Notes under the pieces: generated by a model
What the model saw: only the letters and a program-made list of their open reading frames with translations
Told to the model about the DNA's origin: nothing
Databases searched by the model: none
Shown: positions 36,220 to 46,026 of the stretch, piece by piece
Position numbering within the stretch: the stretch's first letter is position 1
Layout of the letters: every line of letters starts with the position of its first letter
Origin: Bacillus swezeyi
Lineage (GTDB): Bacteria; Bacillota; Bacilli; Bacillales; Bacillaceae
Direction: 5' to 3'
DNA length: 64,000 nt
Assembly (NCBI RefSeq): GCF_001969815.1
Contig: NZ_MRBK01000004.1
Coordinates: 186,001 to 250,000, forward strand
Position numbers and translations under genes: made by a program

Positions 36220-36253
36220 GAAAGAGAGCTGTTCTTGGCTCTCTTTCCTTTTT
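36220..36253 (+). terminator. Terminator after the precursor gene
   Basis: GAAAGAGAGC / GCTCTCTTTC 10-bp stem with an 8-base loop followed by CCTTTTT; same stem core as the hairpins at 34955 and 35224. Confidence 0.88.
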
Positions 36254-36268
36254 GCATGAAACGATAAA

Positions 36269-36308
36269 CAAAAAGAGTGCGGATTTTTAAGAAACCGCAC
36301 TCTTTTAA
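36269..36308. terminator. Terminator of the qox operon
   Basis: AAAAGAGTGCGG / CCGCACTCTTTT perfect 12-bp stem with an 11-base loop, T-rich on both sides. It forms the right border of the accessory island. Confidence 0.93.
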
Positions 36309-36363
36309 AAACAGCCAATCCGCTTGTATTGAAACAAGACGGCTTAAGCTTTATTCAATTCAA

Positions 36364-36729
36364 TTAATGTCCACTATGCTCAGAGTGTTGTTCACCCGGA
36401 GAACCGCCTTCTGGGTTGTCTCCGTGATGGGTGTGAGCTGCGAAGATCCAAATAGAACCGGCTACAATCGCAATTCCAATAAATGCTGCAAACAGCGTGT
36501 TTCCGACTTGGATTGTGCCGCTGTCACTTTCAGTCATATGCATAAACATCAAGAGCTGCAATCCAGCCTGGACGATGGCAAAACCAAAAATAATCCACAG
36601 CTTCGCAGACATGCTCAAATCAGTGTAAATCACCCATAGGGCCAATAAGGTGAGCACAATGGACAACAAGAAACCGACAAGATGCTTCCAAGGAAAGTGG
36701 CTGTGTTCAGCCGATTGTTTTGTCGTCAT
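36364..36729 (-). CDS. qoxD: Quinol oxidase aa3 subunit IV
   Basis: A 121-residue subunit IV of the cytochrome aa3-600 quinol oxidase with three membrane helices and a His-rich tail (HTHHGDNPEGG). The start is the ATG at 36729, which overlaps the qoxC stop as TAATG; a longer in-frame extension upstream is inside qoxC. Subunit IV stabilises the complex in the cell membrane. Last gene of the operon. Confidence 0.95.
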   Translation of the reverse strand: MTTKQSAEHSHFPWKHLVGFLLSIVLTLLALWVIYTDLSMSAKLWIIFGFAIVQAGLQLLMFMHMTESDSGTIQVGNTLFAAFIGIAIVAGSIWIFAAHTHHGDNPEGGSPGEQHSEHSGH

Positions 36730-37343
36730 TATACATTCACCAACCCTATCAAATAGACTCCGGTAAAGATGAAGATCCATACCACGTCTAAAAAGTGCCA
36801 ATATAAGCTTGAAATAAACAATTTAGAAGAAGTTTGCGGTGTCAACCCGCGTTTTTTCGTCTGCAATAAAATACCGATGATCCAGAAGATACCGATCGAC
36901 ACGTGCAGTCCGTGTGTCCCGAGCAGGACGAAGAACGCAGACCAGAAAGCACTTGTTGATAATGTGGCACCTTCATGTACATAATGTGTGAACTCCATAA
37001 TCTCGTAGCCAACAAAGCCTGCACCGAGCAGGAGTGTAATGATCATCCAGATCATCACACCTTTTAAGCTTCCCCGACGCATTTCATGTACGGCGATGCC
37101 GCATGTGAAACTGCTCGTTAGCAGCAGGAACGTCATGATTATAACGAGCTTGGCGTCAAACAGCTCTGCCGGCAATACGCCTCCGGCTGTTCTGTTATGA
37201 AGAACAGCGTAGGTCGAAAACAGCGTAGAGAATAACGCAATCTCTGCTCCAAGAAAGATCCAAAAGCCAAGGATGTTCAATCTTCCTGTTTCAGAGCGAT
37301 ATTCCATAGGAGCGTTTGAATTGCTATGTTCTGCATGTTCCAT
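36729..37343 (-). CDS. qoxC: Quinol oxidase aa3 subunit III
   Basis: A 204-residue heme-copper oxidase subunit III with five membrane helices (GFWIFLGAEIALFSTLFSTY at the first, GTHGLHVSIGIFW at the fourth). Length and sequence match B. subtilis QoxC. It overlaps qoxD by one base and starts 14 bp after qoxB, so the three are one transcript. Confidence 0.96.
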   Translation of the reverse strand: MEHAEHSNSNAPMEYRSETGRLNILGFWIFLGAEIALFSTLFSTYAVLHNRTAGGVLPAELFDAKLVIIMTFLLLTSSFTCGIAVHEMRRGSLKGVMIWMIITLLLGAGFVGYEIMEFTHYVHEGATLSTSAFWSAFFVLLGTHGLHVSIGIFWIIGILLQTKKRGLTPQTSSKLFISSLYWHFLDVVWIFIFTGVYLIGLVNV

Positions 37344-37357
37344 CAGTCACGCCTCCT

Positions 37358-39307
37358 TTACTTGGCATTCTTTCGTTCAGTCTCTTTTATTTCCTCAACA
37401 CTTACATAGTAGCCGTCGTCATATTCAAATGAACGAAGAATCATACAGAGGAATACACCGATCAGACCGACGATTCCCATCCAATACCATTCAAAGACAA
37501 GTCCGAAACCTGCAAAGCCGAAGAACAGGGACATCATAAACGGACGTCCTGAATTGCTTGGCATATGAATCTTTTTAAATTGGCTTTCAGGATGAATATC
37601 GACTTTGTCTTCTTTCATTTGCCAGAAAGCGTCAAGCGATTTTACTTCAGGAAGAACCGCAAAGTTGTAATGCGGCGGAATCGCAGAAGACGTAGCCCAT
37701 TCAAGCGTACGGCCTGCTCCCCAAGCATCACCGGTTTCCTCGCGTTTCGCATGACGGAAACTGTAGAAAATGTTGTAGCAAAGAACGATGAATCCAGCAG
37801 CCATCAGCAATGCGCCAAATGTCGCAACCATGTTCAATGCAGTCCAGCCGTCATCTGCTCCGTATGTGTAAATACGGCGCGGCATTCCCTGCAGTCCCAA
37901 GAAGTACATTGGGAAGAAACAGATGTTAAAGCCTGTCATAAACAGCCAGAAGAACCATTTTCCGATCCGTTCGTTCAATTTATGGCCGAACATTTTCGGA
38001 TACCAGAAAATCAGTCCGGCAAAGCACGCAAACACAGTACCCGCAATCAGCACATAGTGAAAGTGTGATACGAGGAAGTATGTGTTGTGATATTGATAGT
38101 CCGCAGCAGCCATCGCCAGCATGACGCCCGTAACCCCGCCGATAACGAAGTTAGGAATAAATGCAAGCGACCACAGCATCGGAGTTGTAATTTTGATTCT
38201 GCCTCGATGCAGCGTCAGCAGCCAGTTAAATATTTTAACCCCGGTCGGCACCGATATCGCCATCGTCGTAATCGAGAAAAACGAGTTGACTGCAGCGCTG
38301 TTGCCCATTGTGAAAAAGTGGTGCAGCCAAACAAGAAAGCTGAGAAGCGAAATGGCCACAATGGAATAGACCATTGCTTTGTAGCCGAACAGCTGCTTTC
38401 TTGCAAAAGTCGAAATAATTTCTGAAAAAATACCGAAAGCCGGTAAAATAACGATGTAAACTTCAGGATGTCCCCAAATCCAGAACAGGTTCGCCCAAAG
38501 CATCGGCATACCGCCGTTTGCCAAAGTGAAAAAGGCTGTTCCGAACAAGCGGTCAAATGTCATCAGCGCCAAGGCCACTGTCAGTACAGGGAAGGCGAAA
38601 ATGATAATCAGACAAGTGATCAGCGTTGTCCATGTGAACATCGGCATCCGCCAAAGCGTCATGCCTTTTGTGCGCATTTTCAAGATGGTGACCATGAAGT
38701 TGATCCCGGTAAGCAGCGTTCCGATACCTGCGATCTGAAGACCGAGCAAGTAATAGTTCTGCCCCGGTCCGGGACTCAGCTCATTGCCTGCCAGAGGCAT
38801 GTAGGCTGTCCACCCTGCACTCGGTGATCCCCCGATCACGAAAGAAATATTAAACAGCATCGCTCCGACCATGAAGGTCCAGAAACTCAAGTTGTTCAAA
38901 TACGGAAATGCAACATCGCGCGCACCGATTTGAAGAGGTATGACAACGTTCATTAAACCAATAAGAAACGGCATCGCCATGAAAATGATCATGATCGTAC
39001 CGTGTGTTGTAAATACTTCATTATAGTGATTTGAATCTAAAAAACTGTTATCAGGAAGCGTGAGCTGGGCACGCATCATTAATCCATCGACACCGCCGCG
39101 GAAAAACATAATCACTGCGGCAATAAGGTACATGATTCCTAAACGCTTGTGGTCGACGGTGGTAATCCATTCTTTCCAAAGCCATTTCCACTTTTTAAAA
39201 TATGTCAACACAAATACGATTGCAATGGATGTAAGTAAAATGGAAATCTGTGCTCCGAGAATTAATGGATCACCCGTAATTATGAATTCGTCCCATTTCA
39301 AATTCAT
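37358..39307 (-). CDS. qoxB: Quinol oxidase aa3 subunit I
   Basis: The 649-residue catalytic subunit I carries low-spin heme, heme a3 and CuB. Heme and copper histidines are visible in [31 protein letters not shown] (the CuB His-Tyr pair), HHFFTMG and HFHYVLIAG. It reduces oxygen to water with electrons from menaquinol and pumps protons. Fifteen or so membrane segments are expected. The gene follows qoxA by 17 bp. Confidence 0.98.
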   Translation of the reverse strand: MNLKWDEFIITGDPLILGAQISILLTSIAIVFVLTYFKKWKWLWKEWITTVDHKRLGIMYLIAAVIMFFRGGVDGLMMRAQLTLPDNSFLDSNHYNEVFTTHGTIMIIFMAMPFLIGLMNVVIPLQIGARDVAFPYLNNLSFWTFMVGAMLFNISFVIGGSPSAGWTAYMPLAGNELSPGPGQNYYLLGLQIAGIGTLLTGINFMVTILKMRTKGMTLWRMPMFTWTTLITCLIIIFAFPVLTVALALMTFDRLFGTAFFTLANGGMPMLWANLFWIWGHPEVYIVILPAFGIFSEIISTFARKQLFGYKAMVYSIVAISLLSFLVWLHHFFTMGNSAAVNSFFSITTMAISVPTGVKIFNWLLTLHRGRIKITTPMLWSLAFIPNFVIGGVTGVMLAMAAADYQYHNTYFLVSHFHYVLIAGTVFACFAGLIFWYPKMFGHKLNERIGKWFFWLFMTGFNICFFPMYFLGLQGMPRRIYTYGADDGWTALNMVATFGALLMAAGFIVLCYNIFYSFRHAKREETGDAWGAGRTLEWATSSAIPPHYNFAVLPEVKSLDAFWQMKEDKVDIHPESQFKKIHMPSNSGRPFMMSLFFGFAGFGLVFEWYWMGIVGLIGVFLCMILRSFEYDDGYYVSVEEIKETERKNAK

Positions 39308-39324
39308 GCAAGCTTCCTCCTTTC

Positions 39325-40302
39325 CTAGTGGGAATCGTGGTCTTTAGATTGATCAGATTGTTTTTGATTGTCGTTTGTCTTCACATTTCCAAACGGATCT
39401 GATTTTGAATGCGGTGATACTGGTTTATAACCTAATCTTTCGCGGGCTTTAATGGCATATTCCGCATCATTTCCGTGATTGACGTATTTCAGATGCGTAG
39501 ATGAGAACGTCATTTCATCCGCATGCTGAGGAAGCATCAGTTCATCGTACTGGCTCTTCGTCAGCTTAGGAGCTTCTTTCTGTGTTTTCTTCACCCAATC
39601 ATTAAAGTCGCTTTGAGATACCGCTTTAACATCAAATGTTTGTTCCGCAAAGCCTTCGCCTGTGAAGTTTGCATTGCGGCCTTTATATGTTCCTTCATGA
39701 TCCGCCTGGAGATATTGCTCCATTTCCATTCCGGACATCGCATATTTCTGTCCGCCAAGCTGCGGAATCCATAGTGAAGCCATTGAATCAGCAGATGCAA
39801 TTTTAAACAAGATCGGTCTGTCTGTCGGGATGTTCAGGTAGTTGACCGTTTCGATATCCTGCTCAGGATAGCTGAATACCCATTTCCAATCGACAGATGT
39901 AGCGTAAACAACCAAAGGTTCCTTATCCTTTGATGCTTTTGGAGCCTCTTCTAGAGAATAAATTGTTTGCACTGTTGGTACAGACAGCGCAATAACAATT
40001 AAAATTGGAACCACTGTCCAGACAATTTCTAAAAACGTATTGCCTTCTACTTCCGGTTTGTAAGGAGACTTTCTGTCTTTACGTTCACGGTATTTAACGA
40101 TCATCACAGTAAAAAGGACAAAAACGACCGCTACGATAAACAGCATAAATCCAATCGATAATAAAATAAGATCTCTTTGCTGTGAAGCAACCGGCCCTTT
40201 AGGATCTAATACCGCAATTTGACTGCAGCCGCCCAATAAAAATACGGATGAAAGCAGTCCAAGCAGAATCAGTGGTTTGAATGCTCTGAACAAGAGGATC
40301 AC
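39325..40302 (-). CDS. qoxA: Quinol oxidase aa3 subunit II (lipoprotein)
   Basis: A 325-residue subunit II: a lipoprotein signal with lipobox LGGC (Cys near residue 26), two membrane helices and a cupredoxin-like external domain. The CuA ligands of cytochrome c oxidases are absent, consistent with a quinol oxidase. I place the start at the GTG at 40302 ([10 protein letters not shown], matching MIFLFRALKP of B. subtilis, with AAGGA upstream). An ATG one codon earlier abuts the Shine-Dalgarno. First gene of the operon; the promoter must lie within the 480 bp upstream. Confidence 0.95.
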   Translation of the reverse strand: MILLFRAFKPLILLGLLSSVFLLGGCSQIAVLDPKGPVASQQRDLILLSIGFMLFIVAVVFVLFTVMIVKYRERKDRKSPYKPEVEGNTFLEIVWTVVPILIVIALSVPTVQTIYSLEEAPKASKDKEPLVVYATSVDWKWVFSYPEQDIETVNYLNIPTDRPILFKIASADSMASLWIPQLGGQKYAMSGMEMEQYLQADHEGTYKGRNANFTGEGFAEQTFDVKAVSQSDFNDWVKKTQKEAPKLTKSQYDELMLPQHADEMTFSSTHLKYVNHGNDAEYAIKARERLGYKPVSPHSKSDPFGNVKTNDNQKQSDQSKDHDSH

Positions 40303-40305
40303 CAT

Positions 40306-40727
40306 CCTTCCTTAATGATGTATAAATTTGGTCAGAATATCTAAGATAAAAGGATTCTGAAAAACTTTTTCTTCTACCTTGCTATGCTATCAAAATCTTC
40401 ACCAATTAGCCTTATTTTTTTCGAAAGTTCACCCTTTTTTCACCCAAATGTCATAAAATCGTCAAATTTTATTCATATTAATATGAATAACGAAGGAAAT
40501 TCACTGGTAATTTCTTAGTTCTTTTTACACACAAAGTAAGAACTGACAATACCCTCCCAATCAAAAAATCTGTCAAATTTAGGTTTACCACAATAAAAAA
40601 CATTGGTCAATCATTAATTTAACATTGTTAAATTTTTCTTTGGTTAATTACTGTCTGTCTTCCCTTATGACAATTCCCGTATGCCAAGCGGCGTTAAACT
40701 TCAAAAAACGAAAAATTCCCATGAAAA
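40306..40727. other. Intergenic region upstream of qoxA with an 18-bp palindrome
   Basis: AT-rich and gene-free. It contains the perfect palindrome ATTCATATTAATATGAAT (40471-40488) and a TCAGAAT/ATTCTGA dyad (40332-40360). These are candidate regulator sites for qox expression, but I cannot match them to a known Bacillus operator. The exact promoter is not certain. Confidence 0.45.
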
Positions 40728-40757
40728 AAAGCTTTCAAAATCAGAAAGCTCTTTTTG
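40728..40757 (-). terminator. Terminator after galE
   Basis: AGCTTTC / GAAAGCT stem with a 7-base loop followed by Ts on the minus strand, 25 bp past the galE stop. Confidence 0.88.
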
Positions 40758-40782
40758 CAGTCGTTCGTTCCACTTTATTTTT

Positions 40783-41772
40783 TTATGACTGATAACCGTC
40801 AGGGTGTTCTTTAAACCAATTCCATGCGCTTTCAATGATCGTTTCCAAGTCATTGTATTTCGGTTTCCAGCCGAGCTCATGCATCGCTTTTTCAGATGAG
40901 GCGATAAGCTGTGCCGGGTCTCCAGCACGCCGTTCGGCCATCTCAGCAGGAATAGGGCGGCCAGTTACTTGACGGGCTGTCTCAACGACTTCTTTCACTG
41001 AAAAGCCTGTCCCGTTTCCAAGATTGTAAACAGCGCTTTCTCCTCCATCTCTGAATCTTTCTACAGCAAGGATGTGCGCATCGACCAAATCCATCACATG
41101 GATATAATCTCTGATACACGTACCATCAGGAGTCGGATAATCATCTCCAAAAATCATGATTTTGTCACGTTTGCCAAGTGCAGTCTGCAGAATGATCGGA
41201 ATCAGATGTGTTTCAGGCTGATGATCTTCGCCAATCAGACCCTTTACATGTGCTCCGGCTACATTAAAATAGCGCAGCACGACATGGCGGATGCCATACG
41301 CTTTTTCCGACCATTTCAACATTTTTTCAATTGCAAGTTTTGTTTCTCCATACGGATTTGTCGGGTTTGCCACATCTGTTTCCATAATAGGAACACGGTC
41401 AGGCTCCCCGTATGTAGCCGCTGTTGACGAGAAAACGATTTGCTTCACATCAAATTCCCTCATCACCTTTAATAGGCAGACAGCGCCATAAACATTGTTA
41501 TCATAATATTTAAGAGGATCTGTTACACTTTCCCCGACCAATGAATCGGCAGCGAAATGCATGACCGCTTCGATCGTGTTTTCCTGAAACACTTCCCTTA
41601 GGAATGTTTCATCCCGTAAATCTCCTTTATAAAAAGATGCCCCGGACAGAGCCGCCTCCTCATGTCCTGTTTGCAGATTATCAATAATAACGACTTCTTC
41701 ATTACGGCTTAACAGCTCTGCCACAGCATGACTGCCGATATAACCCGCGCCCCCGCACACTAAAATTGCCAA
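40783..41772 (-). CDS. galE: UDP-glucose 4-epimerase
   Basis: A 329-residue short-chain dehydrogenase that interconverts UDP-glucose and UDP-galactose. NAD-binding GGAGYIGSH is at the N-terminus and the catalytic Ser-Tyr-Lys occurs as SSTAATYG and [11 protein letters not shown] (Tyr about residue 147). Length is standard. Monocistronic with its own terminator. It supplies UDP-Gal/UDP-GalNAc-type donors for wall and exopolysaccharide. Confidence 0.95.
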   Translation of the reverse strand: MAILVCGGAGYIGSHAVAELLSRNEEVVIIDNLQTGHEEAALSGASFYKGDLRDETFLREVFQENTIEAVMHFAADSLVGESVTDPLKYYDNNVYGAVCLLKVMREFDVKQIVFSSTAATYGEPDRVPIMETDVANPTNPYGETKLAIEKMLKWSEKAYGIRHVVLRYFNVAGAHVKGLIGEDHQPETHLIPIILQTALGKRDKIMIFGDDYPTPDGTCIRDYIHVMDLVDAHILAVERFRDGGESAVYNLGNGTGFSVKEVVETARQVTGRPIPAEMAERRAGDPAQLIASSEKAMHELGWKPKYNDLETIIESAWNWFKEHPDGYQS

Positions 41773-42133
41773 TTCATTTCTCTCCCTTCACCGATGCCAG
41801 ATATATGGCATCATGCTCCACATTCCATTTTTCTGCCCATATGATTCTTTCTGCAACAGATCAACCATTTCAATATACAGCGGATTCCATTGCAGCAAAT
41901 TTTAGGATTCATTCATCAGGCGATTTTATTTTACCATCTTCCAGCTTTTTCAGCTTGTATTGTCAAAATATTTTCATAAAACCAACAAAGAGAACGCAAA
42001 CTCTTTTCACAATCCCAATTTGTTCCTCTCTTAGAATAGTTCGGATTTTCCATTATATCAAAGGTTTTTTGCCAGCGAAACGAGCCGAAAATCGTCCAAA
42101 TTCTATACTTTTCTCACTGCTTTTGAAAACAAA

Positions 42134-42294
42134 GTTCTTTTTTTCCACTTAATAAACATTTTAATAGTATGATCGGATTATCCGTCTTTAACCCACTCTT
42201 TAAATAAGTATAAAGAACCCCGTCGCCCATCTCCTTGTTTTTCTCCCCTAATCCCTTGAAGACACTGCTTTTTCCGTCTCTAAATTTGTTCTTT
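42134..42294. promoter_or_regulatory. SinR-type boxes upstream of slrA
   Basis: The 850-bp gap between galE and slrA (41773-42625) is AT-rich and gene-free. It holds GTTCTTT at 42134-42140 and 42288-42294 and its complement AAAGAAC at 42212-42218, matching the core of the SinR operator (GTTCTYT). They lie 330-490 bp before slrA, so a role is only suggestive. Confidence 0.35.
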
Positions 42295-42625
42295 TCAACT
42301 CTATTTTCTCTATTGTTTTTTGAAAATTCAAAGGATACTCGGCTGTAATTGAGAAATTCTTAATAGGGAAAAGTAATCATTTTTATTTGAATACTATCCA
42401 GTCAGTAATTGATTGTTTATTATTATAAGTAAGAATCTAAGATTTTTTGGTTTTTTTAGTCAGTTATTTAGGGAATAGGTAGGTTGAATCAACCTGCTTA
42501 TGTGAACTTTTTATGAAATTTGTCATTGTTTTCATACGTGTTGTTTTATAACTTTAATACATCTCAAGGCAAAAACAGTTTTTCTTCCTTGAGATGAACA
42601 ACGTCTTATCATATTGGAGGAATCT

Positions 42626-42775
42626 ATGAATACTCAAACGAAACACAAGCTGGACAAAGATTGGGTGATTTTGATGAAGGAGGCGAAAAAAATGGGGCTG
42701 CATGTTGAAGATATAAAGGATTTTCTTCGCGCTCAGTCCAAACGCAAAGATGCTGACAGACAGCTAAGACAGTAG
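42626..42775 (+). CDS. slrA: SinI-like antirepressor SlrA
   Basis: A 49-residue protein consisting of a SinI-type dimerisation domain (LDKDWVILMKEAKKMGLHVEDIKDFL, residues 9-34), which binds SinR and relieves repression of biofilm matrix genes. B. subtilis slrA lies in the same neighbourhood, next to its repressor gene slrC (ywcC). Here the flank has no such TetR-type gene between slrA and the next gene. ATG at 42626 with TTGGAGG upstream. The gene is too short for usual length cut-offs but clearly recognisable. Confidence 0.85.
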   Translation: MNTQTKHKLDKDWVILMKEAKKMGLHVEDIKDFLRAQSKRKDADRQLRQ

Positions 42776-42804
42776 GGCTTACAAGGCATCGACCATTCAT
42801 TCAT

Positions 42805-42860
42805 AAAACAGGCGGTTCTGTTGAATCTTGAAGTTTCAAGACGATCCAACCGGCTGTTTT
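42805..42860. repeat. Imperfect inverted repeat after slrA
   Basis: AAAACAGGCGGTT / AACCGGCTGTTTT (12 of 13) with CTTGAA...TTCAAG inside the loop, 30 bp past the slrA stop. Possibly a terminator, although the T-run is short. The rest of 42861-43379 shows no supported gene. Confidence 0.5.
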
Positions 42861-43379
42861 CAAAGAGTGTTTAAAAAATTGATAATGACGTATGTTTTCA
42901 GGTGCAGGATACGGCCTGTGTATAGATTCTATCTGCTCCCTGAACGGTTTCGCATGATGTTTGAGAGAGCAGCTTATCCTTTGCCATTTTACATAAACAA
43001 TCCTTTAGGGCATTGACGGGATGCCTTTATATAGCGCTTGCAAGGTACTCACTGTCAATGCTGATTCCGGCTGTTTTGATAAATGTATAGCCTGGGGACC
43101 CGCTTCCCATTCCCGCCGGCAGAGTCGGTTTAATCTGGACGATCCGCAATACTTTTCATTCTCCCAACCTCATAGGTATCATCCTTCTTTCTTATATACA
43201 TTTTTCCGGTTCATATTCTTCGTTTTTGCAACCGTATTGCCGAGCAAATTCACTATCTTTTCATTTTCAGCATTTAATAATCGAATTTTCCGATGTTAAA
43301 AATCTAAATTATCAATTTTACTGATCGATAATCCTCATTATAAACTGATATTGAATCATTACAAACAGGAGGCAGGATC

Positions 43380-43946
43380 ATGATGGGGATTGCAGTTATA
43401 TGCGGAAGCTCACGAAAAAACGGTAATACAGAAGCGCTTGCGGATCAATTAATAGACGGACTTGGTGCGGATAAAATCTGTTTGCGCGATTTCCATGTCC
43501 GGCCGGTATCTGACTTCCGGCACAGCGAAACACGTCCGTATTATCCCGATGATGACTACAGGGATCTGTTAAGCCGGGTCGCGGAAAAAGACATCATCAT
43601 TTTTGCCACTCCAATCTATTGGTACGGCATGTCAGGACTGATGAAAAATTTTATTGACCGTTGGTCCCAAACCTTAATTGAAAAAGGGAGAGATGATTTT
43701 ACACAGCAAATGTCGCGGAAAACAGGATATGTCATCGCAGTGGGTGATGACGAGCCGCATATTAAAGGGCTGCCGCTCATTCAGCAGTTTCAATATATAT
43801 TTGATTTTATGAACATGACATTCGGCGGTTATATAATTGGCAAAGGAAATCAGCCCGGCAGTATTTTGAACGACTCCTCTGCACTTTTTTCCGTAAATGA
43901 ATTGAGGCAAAAACTAGCGGCATATGAAAAGAGGCGAAAAGTATGA
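43380..43946 (+). CDS. NADPH-dependent FMN reductase / flavodoxin-fold protein (YwqN-like)
   Basis: A 188-residue flavodoxin-like fold protein: the FMN phosphate loop GSSRKNGNTEAL near residue 9 and ATPIYWYGMSGLMKNFIDRWSQ near residue 75, a signature of the YwqN/iron-sulfur flavoprotein group. Probably a cytoplasmic quinone or flavin reductase. ATG at 43380 follows AGGAGGCAGG. It is monocistronic. It is not the counterpart of the B. subtilis gene at this place. Confidence 0.83.
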   Translation: MMGIAVICGSSRKNGNTEALADQLIDGLGADKICLRDFHVRPVSDFRHSETRPYYPDDDYRDLLSRVAEKDIIIFATPIYWYGMSGLMKNFIDRWSQTLIEKGRDDFTQQMSRKTGYVIAVGDDEPHIKGLPLIQQFQYIFDFMNMTFGGYIIGKGNQPGSILNDSSALFSVNELRQKLAAYEKRRKV

Positions 43947-44120
43947 CAAAAGAAAAAGCGGACAGCCGGTACGCGCTATGGAGAAAATATTTTTTGGAGA
44001 TTGTCAGGTCTTTCATCTTATATAAATAAGCGGCATATGAAATTTGAAGAATAAAACCGGAGCTTGTTACATACCTTTGTTGTATCTTTTCAGACAAATA
44101 TAAGGAGGGACGAAAAACAA

Positions 44121-44435
44121 ATGAATAAAAATGAAATAGATTACAGCAAGGCTGCAGCATCTCCGGCGTTCCAGCAGCTGTTGAAACGAAAGCGCGCTTT
44201 TATCGTGCCGATGACGGTGTTCTTTCTGCTCTTTTACTTCCTTCTGCCGATTATGACATCCTATTTCACATTCTTGAATCAGCCGGCGGCCGGTGCTATT
44301 TCATGGGCCTGGCTCTTCGCGGTTGCTCAATTTGTCATGACGTGGACGCTCTGTATTCTCTATACTAAAAAAGCCGATCAATTCGACCGGATGGCAAACG
44401 ACTTCAAAAAGGAAATTGGAGGGGTTGAATCATGA
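44121..44435 (+). CDS. ywcB: DUF485 membrane protein YwcB
   Basis: A 104-residue protein with two membrane helices in a DUF485 domain. These proteins pair with acetate/monocarboxylate symporters. The start is the ATG at 44121 (AAGGAGGG upstream); an upstream in-frame extension lacks a ribosome binding site. It overlaps ywcA by four bases (ATGA), implying coupled synthesis of both subunits. Confidence 0.9.
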   Translation: MNKNEIDYSKAAASPAFQQLLKRKRAFIVPMTVFFLLFYFLLPIMTSYFTFLNQPAAGAISWAWLFAVAQFVMTWTLCILYTKKADQFDRMANDFKKEIGGVES

Positions 44436-45970
44436 GTGCCACAGCCTTTATTCTGTTTCTTGCCATTGTAGCCCTCACGCTCGTCATTACGTACTTCGCA
44501 GCAAGGCGGACAAAAACGGCCAATGAGTTTTATACAGCAGGAGGAGGGCTTACCGGCCTTCAAAACGGACTGGCTATTGCGGGAGATTACATGTCAGCGG
44601 CTTCTTTTTTAGGAATTGCGGGGATGATCGCTTTGAACGGCTTTGACGGTTTTTTTTACAGCATCGGTTTTCTCGTGGCATATTTAGTCGTTCTTTATAT
44701 TGTGGCCGAGCCGCTCAGAAATCTTGGAAAATTTACGATGGCTGATATGATCGCCTCTCGTTTTAAGCAAAAGAAGATTCGCGGAGTCGCGGCATTAAAC
44801 ACCATTACCATTTCAACGTTCTATATGATCGCTCAGCTCGTCGGCGCCGGGGCGCTGATTAAACTTCTGCTTGGCATCGACTATACGCTGGCAGTTTGTA
44901 TCGTCGGCGTTTTAATGACCATCTACGTCGTATTCGGAGGGATGATCGCTACGAGCTGGGTGCAGATCATTAAAGCCGTTCTCTTAATGGCAGGAACGCT
45001 TATTATATCAATACTGGTTTTTTCCAAATTCGGATTCAGCCTCACAAACATGTTCGAGCAAATGAAAACGGCCACTCCTCTTGGTGCAGACTTCTTAAAC
45101 CCGGGCAACAAATACAAGGTTCCTCTTGAAACGCTTTCACTTAATTTGGCACTTGTCCTCGGGACGGCAGGGCTTCCCCACATCCTCATCCGGTTTTATA
45201 CGGTGAAAGATGCCAAAACCGCAAGGAAATCGGTTGTTTCTGCTACATGGATTATCGGTATATTTTATATTATGACGGTGTTTCTCGGTTTTGGCGCTGC
45301 CGCATTTGTCGGTTTTGAAAACATTTTAGCTGCGGATCAGGCGGGGAATATGGCTGCGCCGCTGCTGGCTCAGGCACTTGGAGGAGATTTCTTGTTCGCC
45401 TTTGTCTCAGCGATCGCCTTCGCTACGATTTTGGCAGTTGTTACAGGACTTGTGCTGTCTGCGGCTTCCGCCTTTGCTCACGATATTTACAGTCAGATTA
45501 TCAGAAAAGGAGCGGCGACAGAAAAAGAGCAGATGATCGCTGCAAGATGGGCTTCCATCGGTGTATCCGTGCTTTCGATCCTGCTCGCTGTCTTCGCCCA
45601 GTCGCTGAATGTCGCGTTTCTTGTGTCTCTGGCTTTCGCGGTGGCGGCAAGCGCCAATCTTCCGCTTATTATTTTCACTGTTTTCTGGAAAAGATTTAAT
45701 GCAGCCGGGGCTCTGACAGGAAGTCTGATCGGGCTTCTAAGCGCTTTGATTCTTGTCTCCATCAGTCCGAGTGTTTGGGATCCGGCCGGAAATGCCATCT
45801 TTATCGGAGAACCGCTGATTCCAATTTCAAATCCGGGCATCATCTCGATTCCGCTCGGCTTTTTAGGAGCGTATCTCGGAACCATCTTATCTTCAAAAGC
45901 CCCGGATAAGGATGCATTTGCAGAGATTCAAGTGAAAGCGCACACAGGCATCCATATGGATCAATCTTAA
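44432..45970 (+). CDS. ywcA: Sodium:solute symporter YwcA (ActP-like)
   Basis: A 512-residue SSS-family symporter with 13 expected membrane helices. It is closest in pattern to acetate permease ActP (GDYMSAASFLGIAG near residue 50, ATSWVQIIKAVLLMAG near 172). It probably takes up acetate or a related short-chain acid with Na+ or H+. Coupled to ywcB and terminated by the hairpin at 45991. Confidence 0.9.
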   Translation: MSATAFILFLAIVALTLVITYFAARRTKTANEFYTAGGGLTGLQNGLAIAGDYMSAASFLGIAGMIALNGFDGFFYSIGFLVAYLVVLYIVAEPLRNLGKFTMADMIASRFKQKKIRGVAALNTITISTFYMIAQLVGAGALIKLLLGIDYTLAVCIVGVLMTIYVVFGGMIATSWVQIIKAVLLMAGTLIISILVFSKFGFSLTNMFEQMKTATPLGADFLNPGNKYKVPLETLSLNLALVLGTAGLPHILIRFYTVKDAKTARKSVVSATWIIGIFYIMTVFLGFGAAAFVGFENILAADQAGNMAAPLLAQALGGDFLFAFVSAIAFATILAVVTGLVLSAASAFAHDIYSQIIRKGAATEKEQMIAARWASIGVSVLSILLAVFAQSLNVAFLVSLAFAVAASANLPLIIFTVFWKRFNAAGALTGSLIGLLSALILVSISPSVWDPAGNAIFIGEPLIPISNPGIISIPLGFLGAYLGTILSSKAPDKDAFAEIQVKAHTGIHMDQS

Positions 45971-45990
45971 AACATTGAGCCTGAAAACTA

Positions 45991-46024
45991 AAAACTTATG
46001 GGCCGCGCCTGCCCATAAGTTTTT
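45991..46024. terminator. Bidirectional terminator, ywcA / xylB
   Basis: AAAACTTATGGG / CCCATAAGTTTTT 12-bp stem with a 9-base loop between convergent genes. Confidence 0.95.
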
Positions 46025-46026
46025 GG

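Noticed and set aside
41766-42152. 128-codon plus-strand frame over the galE promoter region
   Set aside because: Overlaps the start of galE and has neither a ribosome site nor a protein-like sequence.
43021-43299. 92-codon plus-strand frame before the YwqN-like gene
   Set aside because: No ribosome site, unlikely composition (Phe/Ser/Arg-rich) and no start context; regarded as noncoding.
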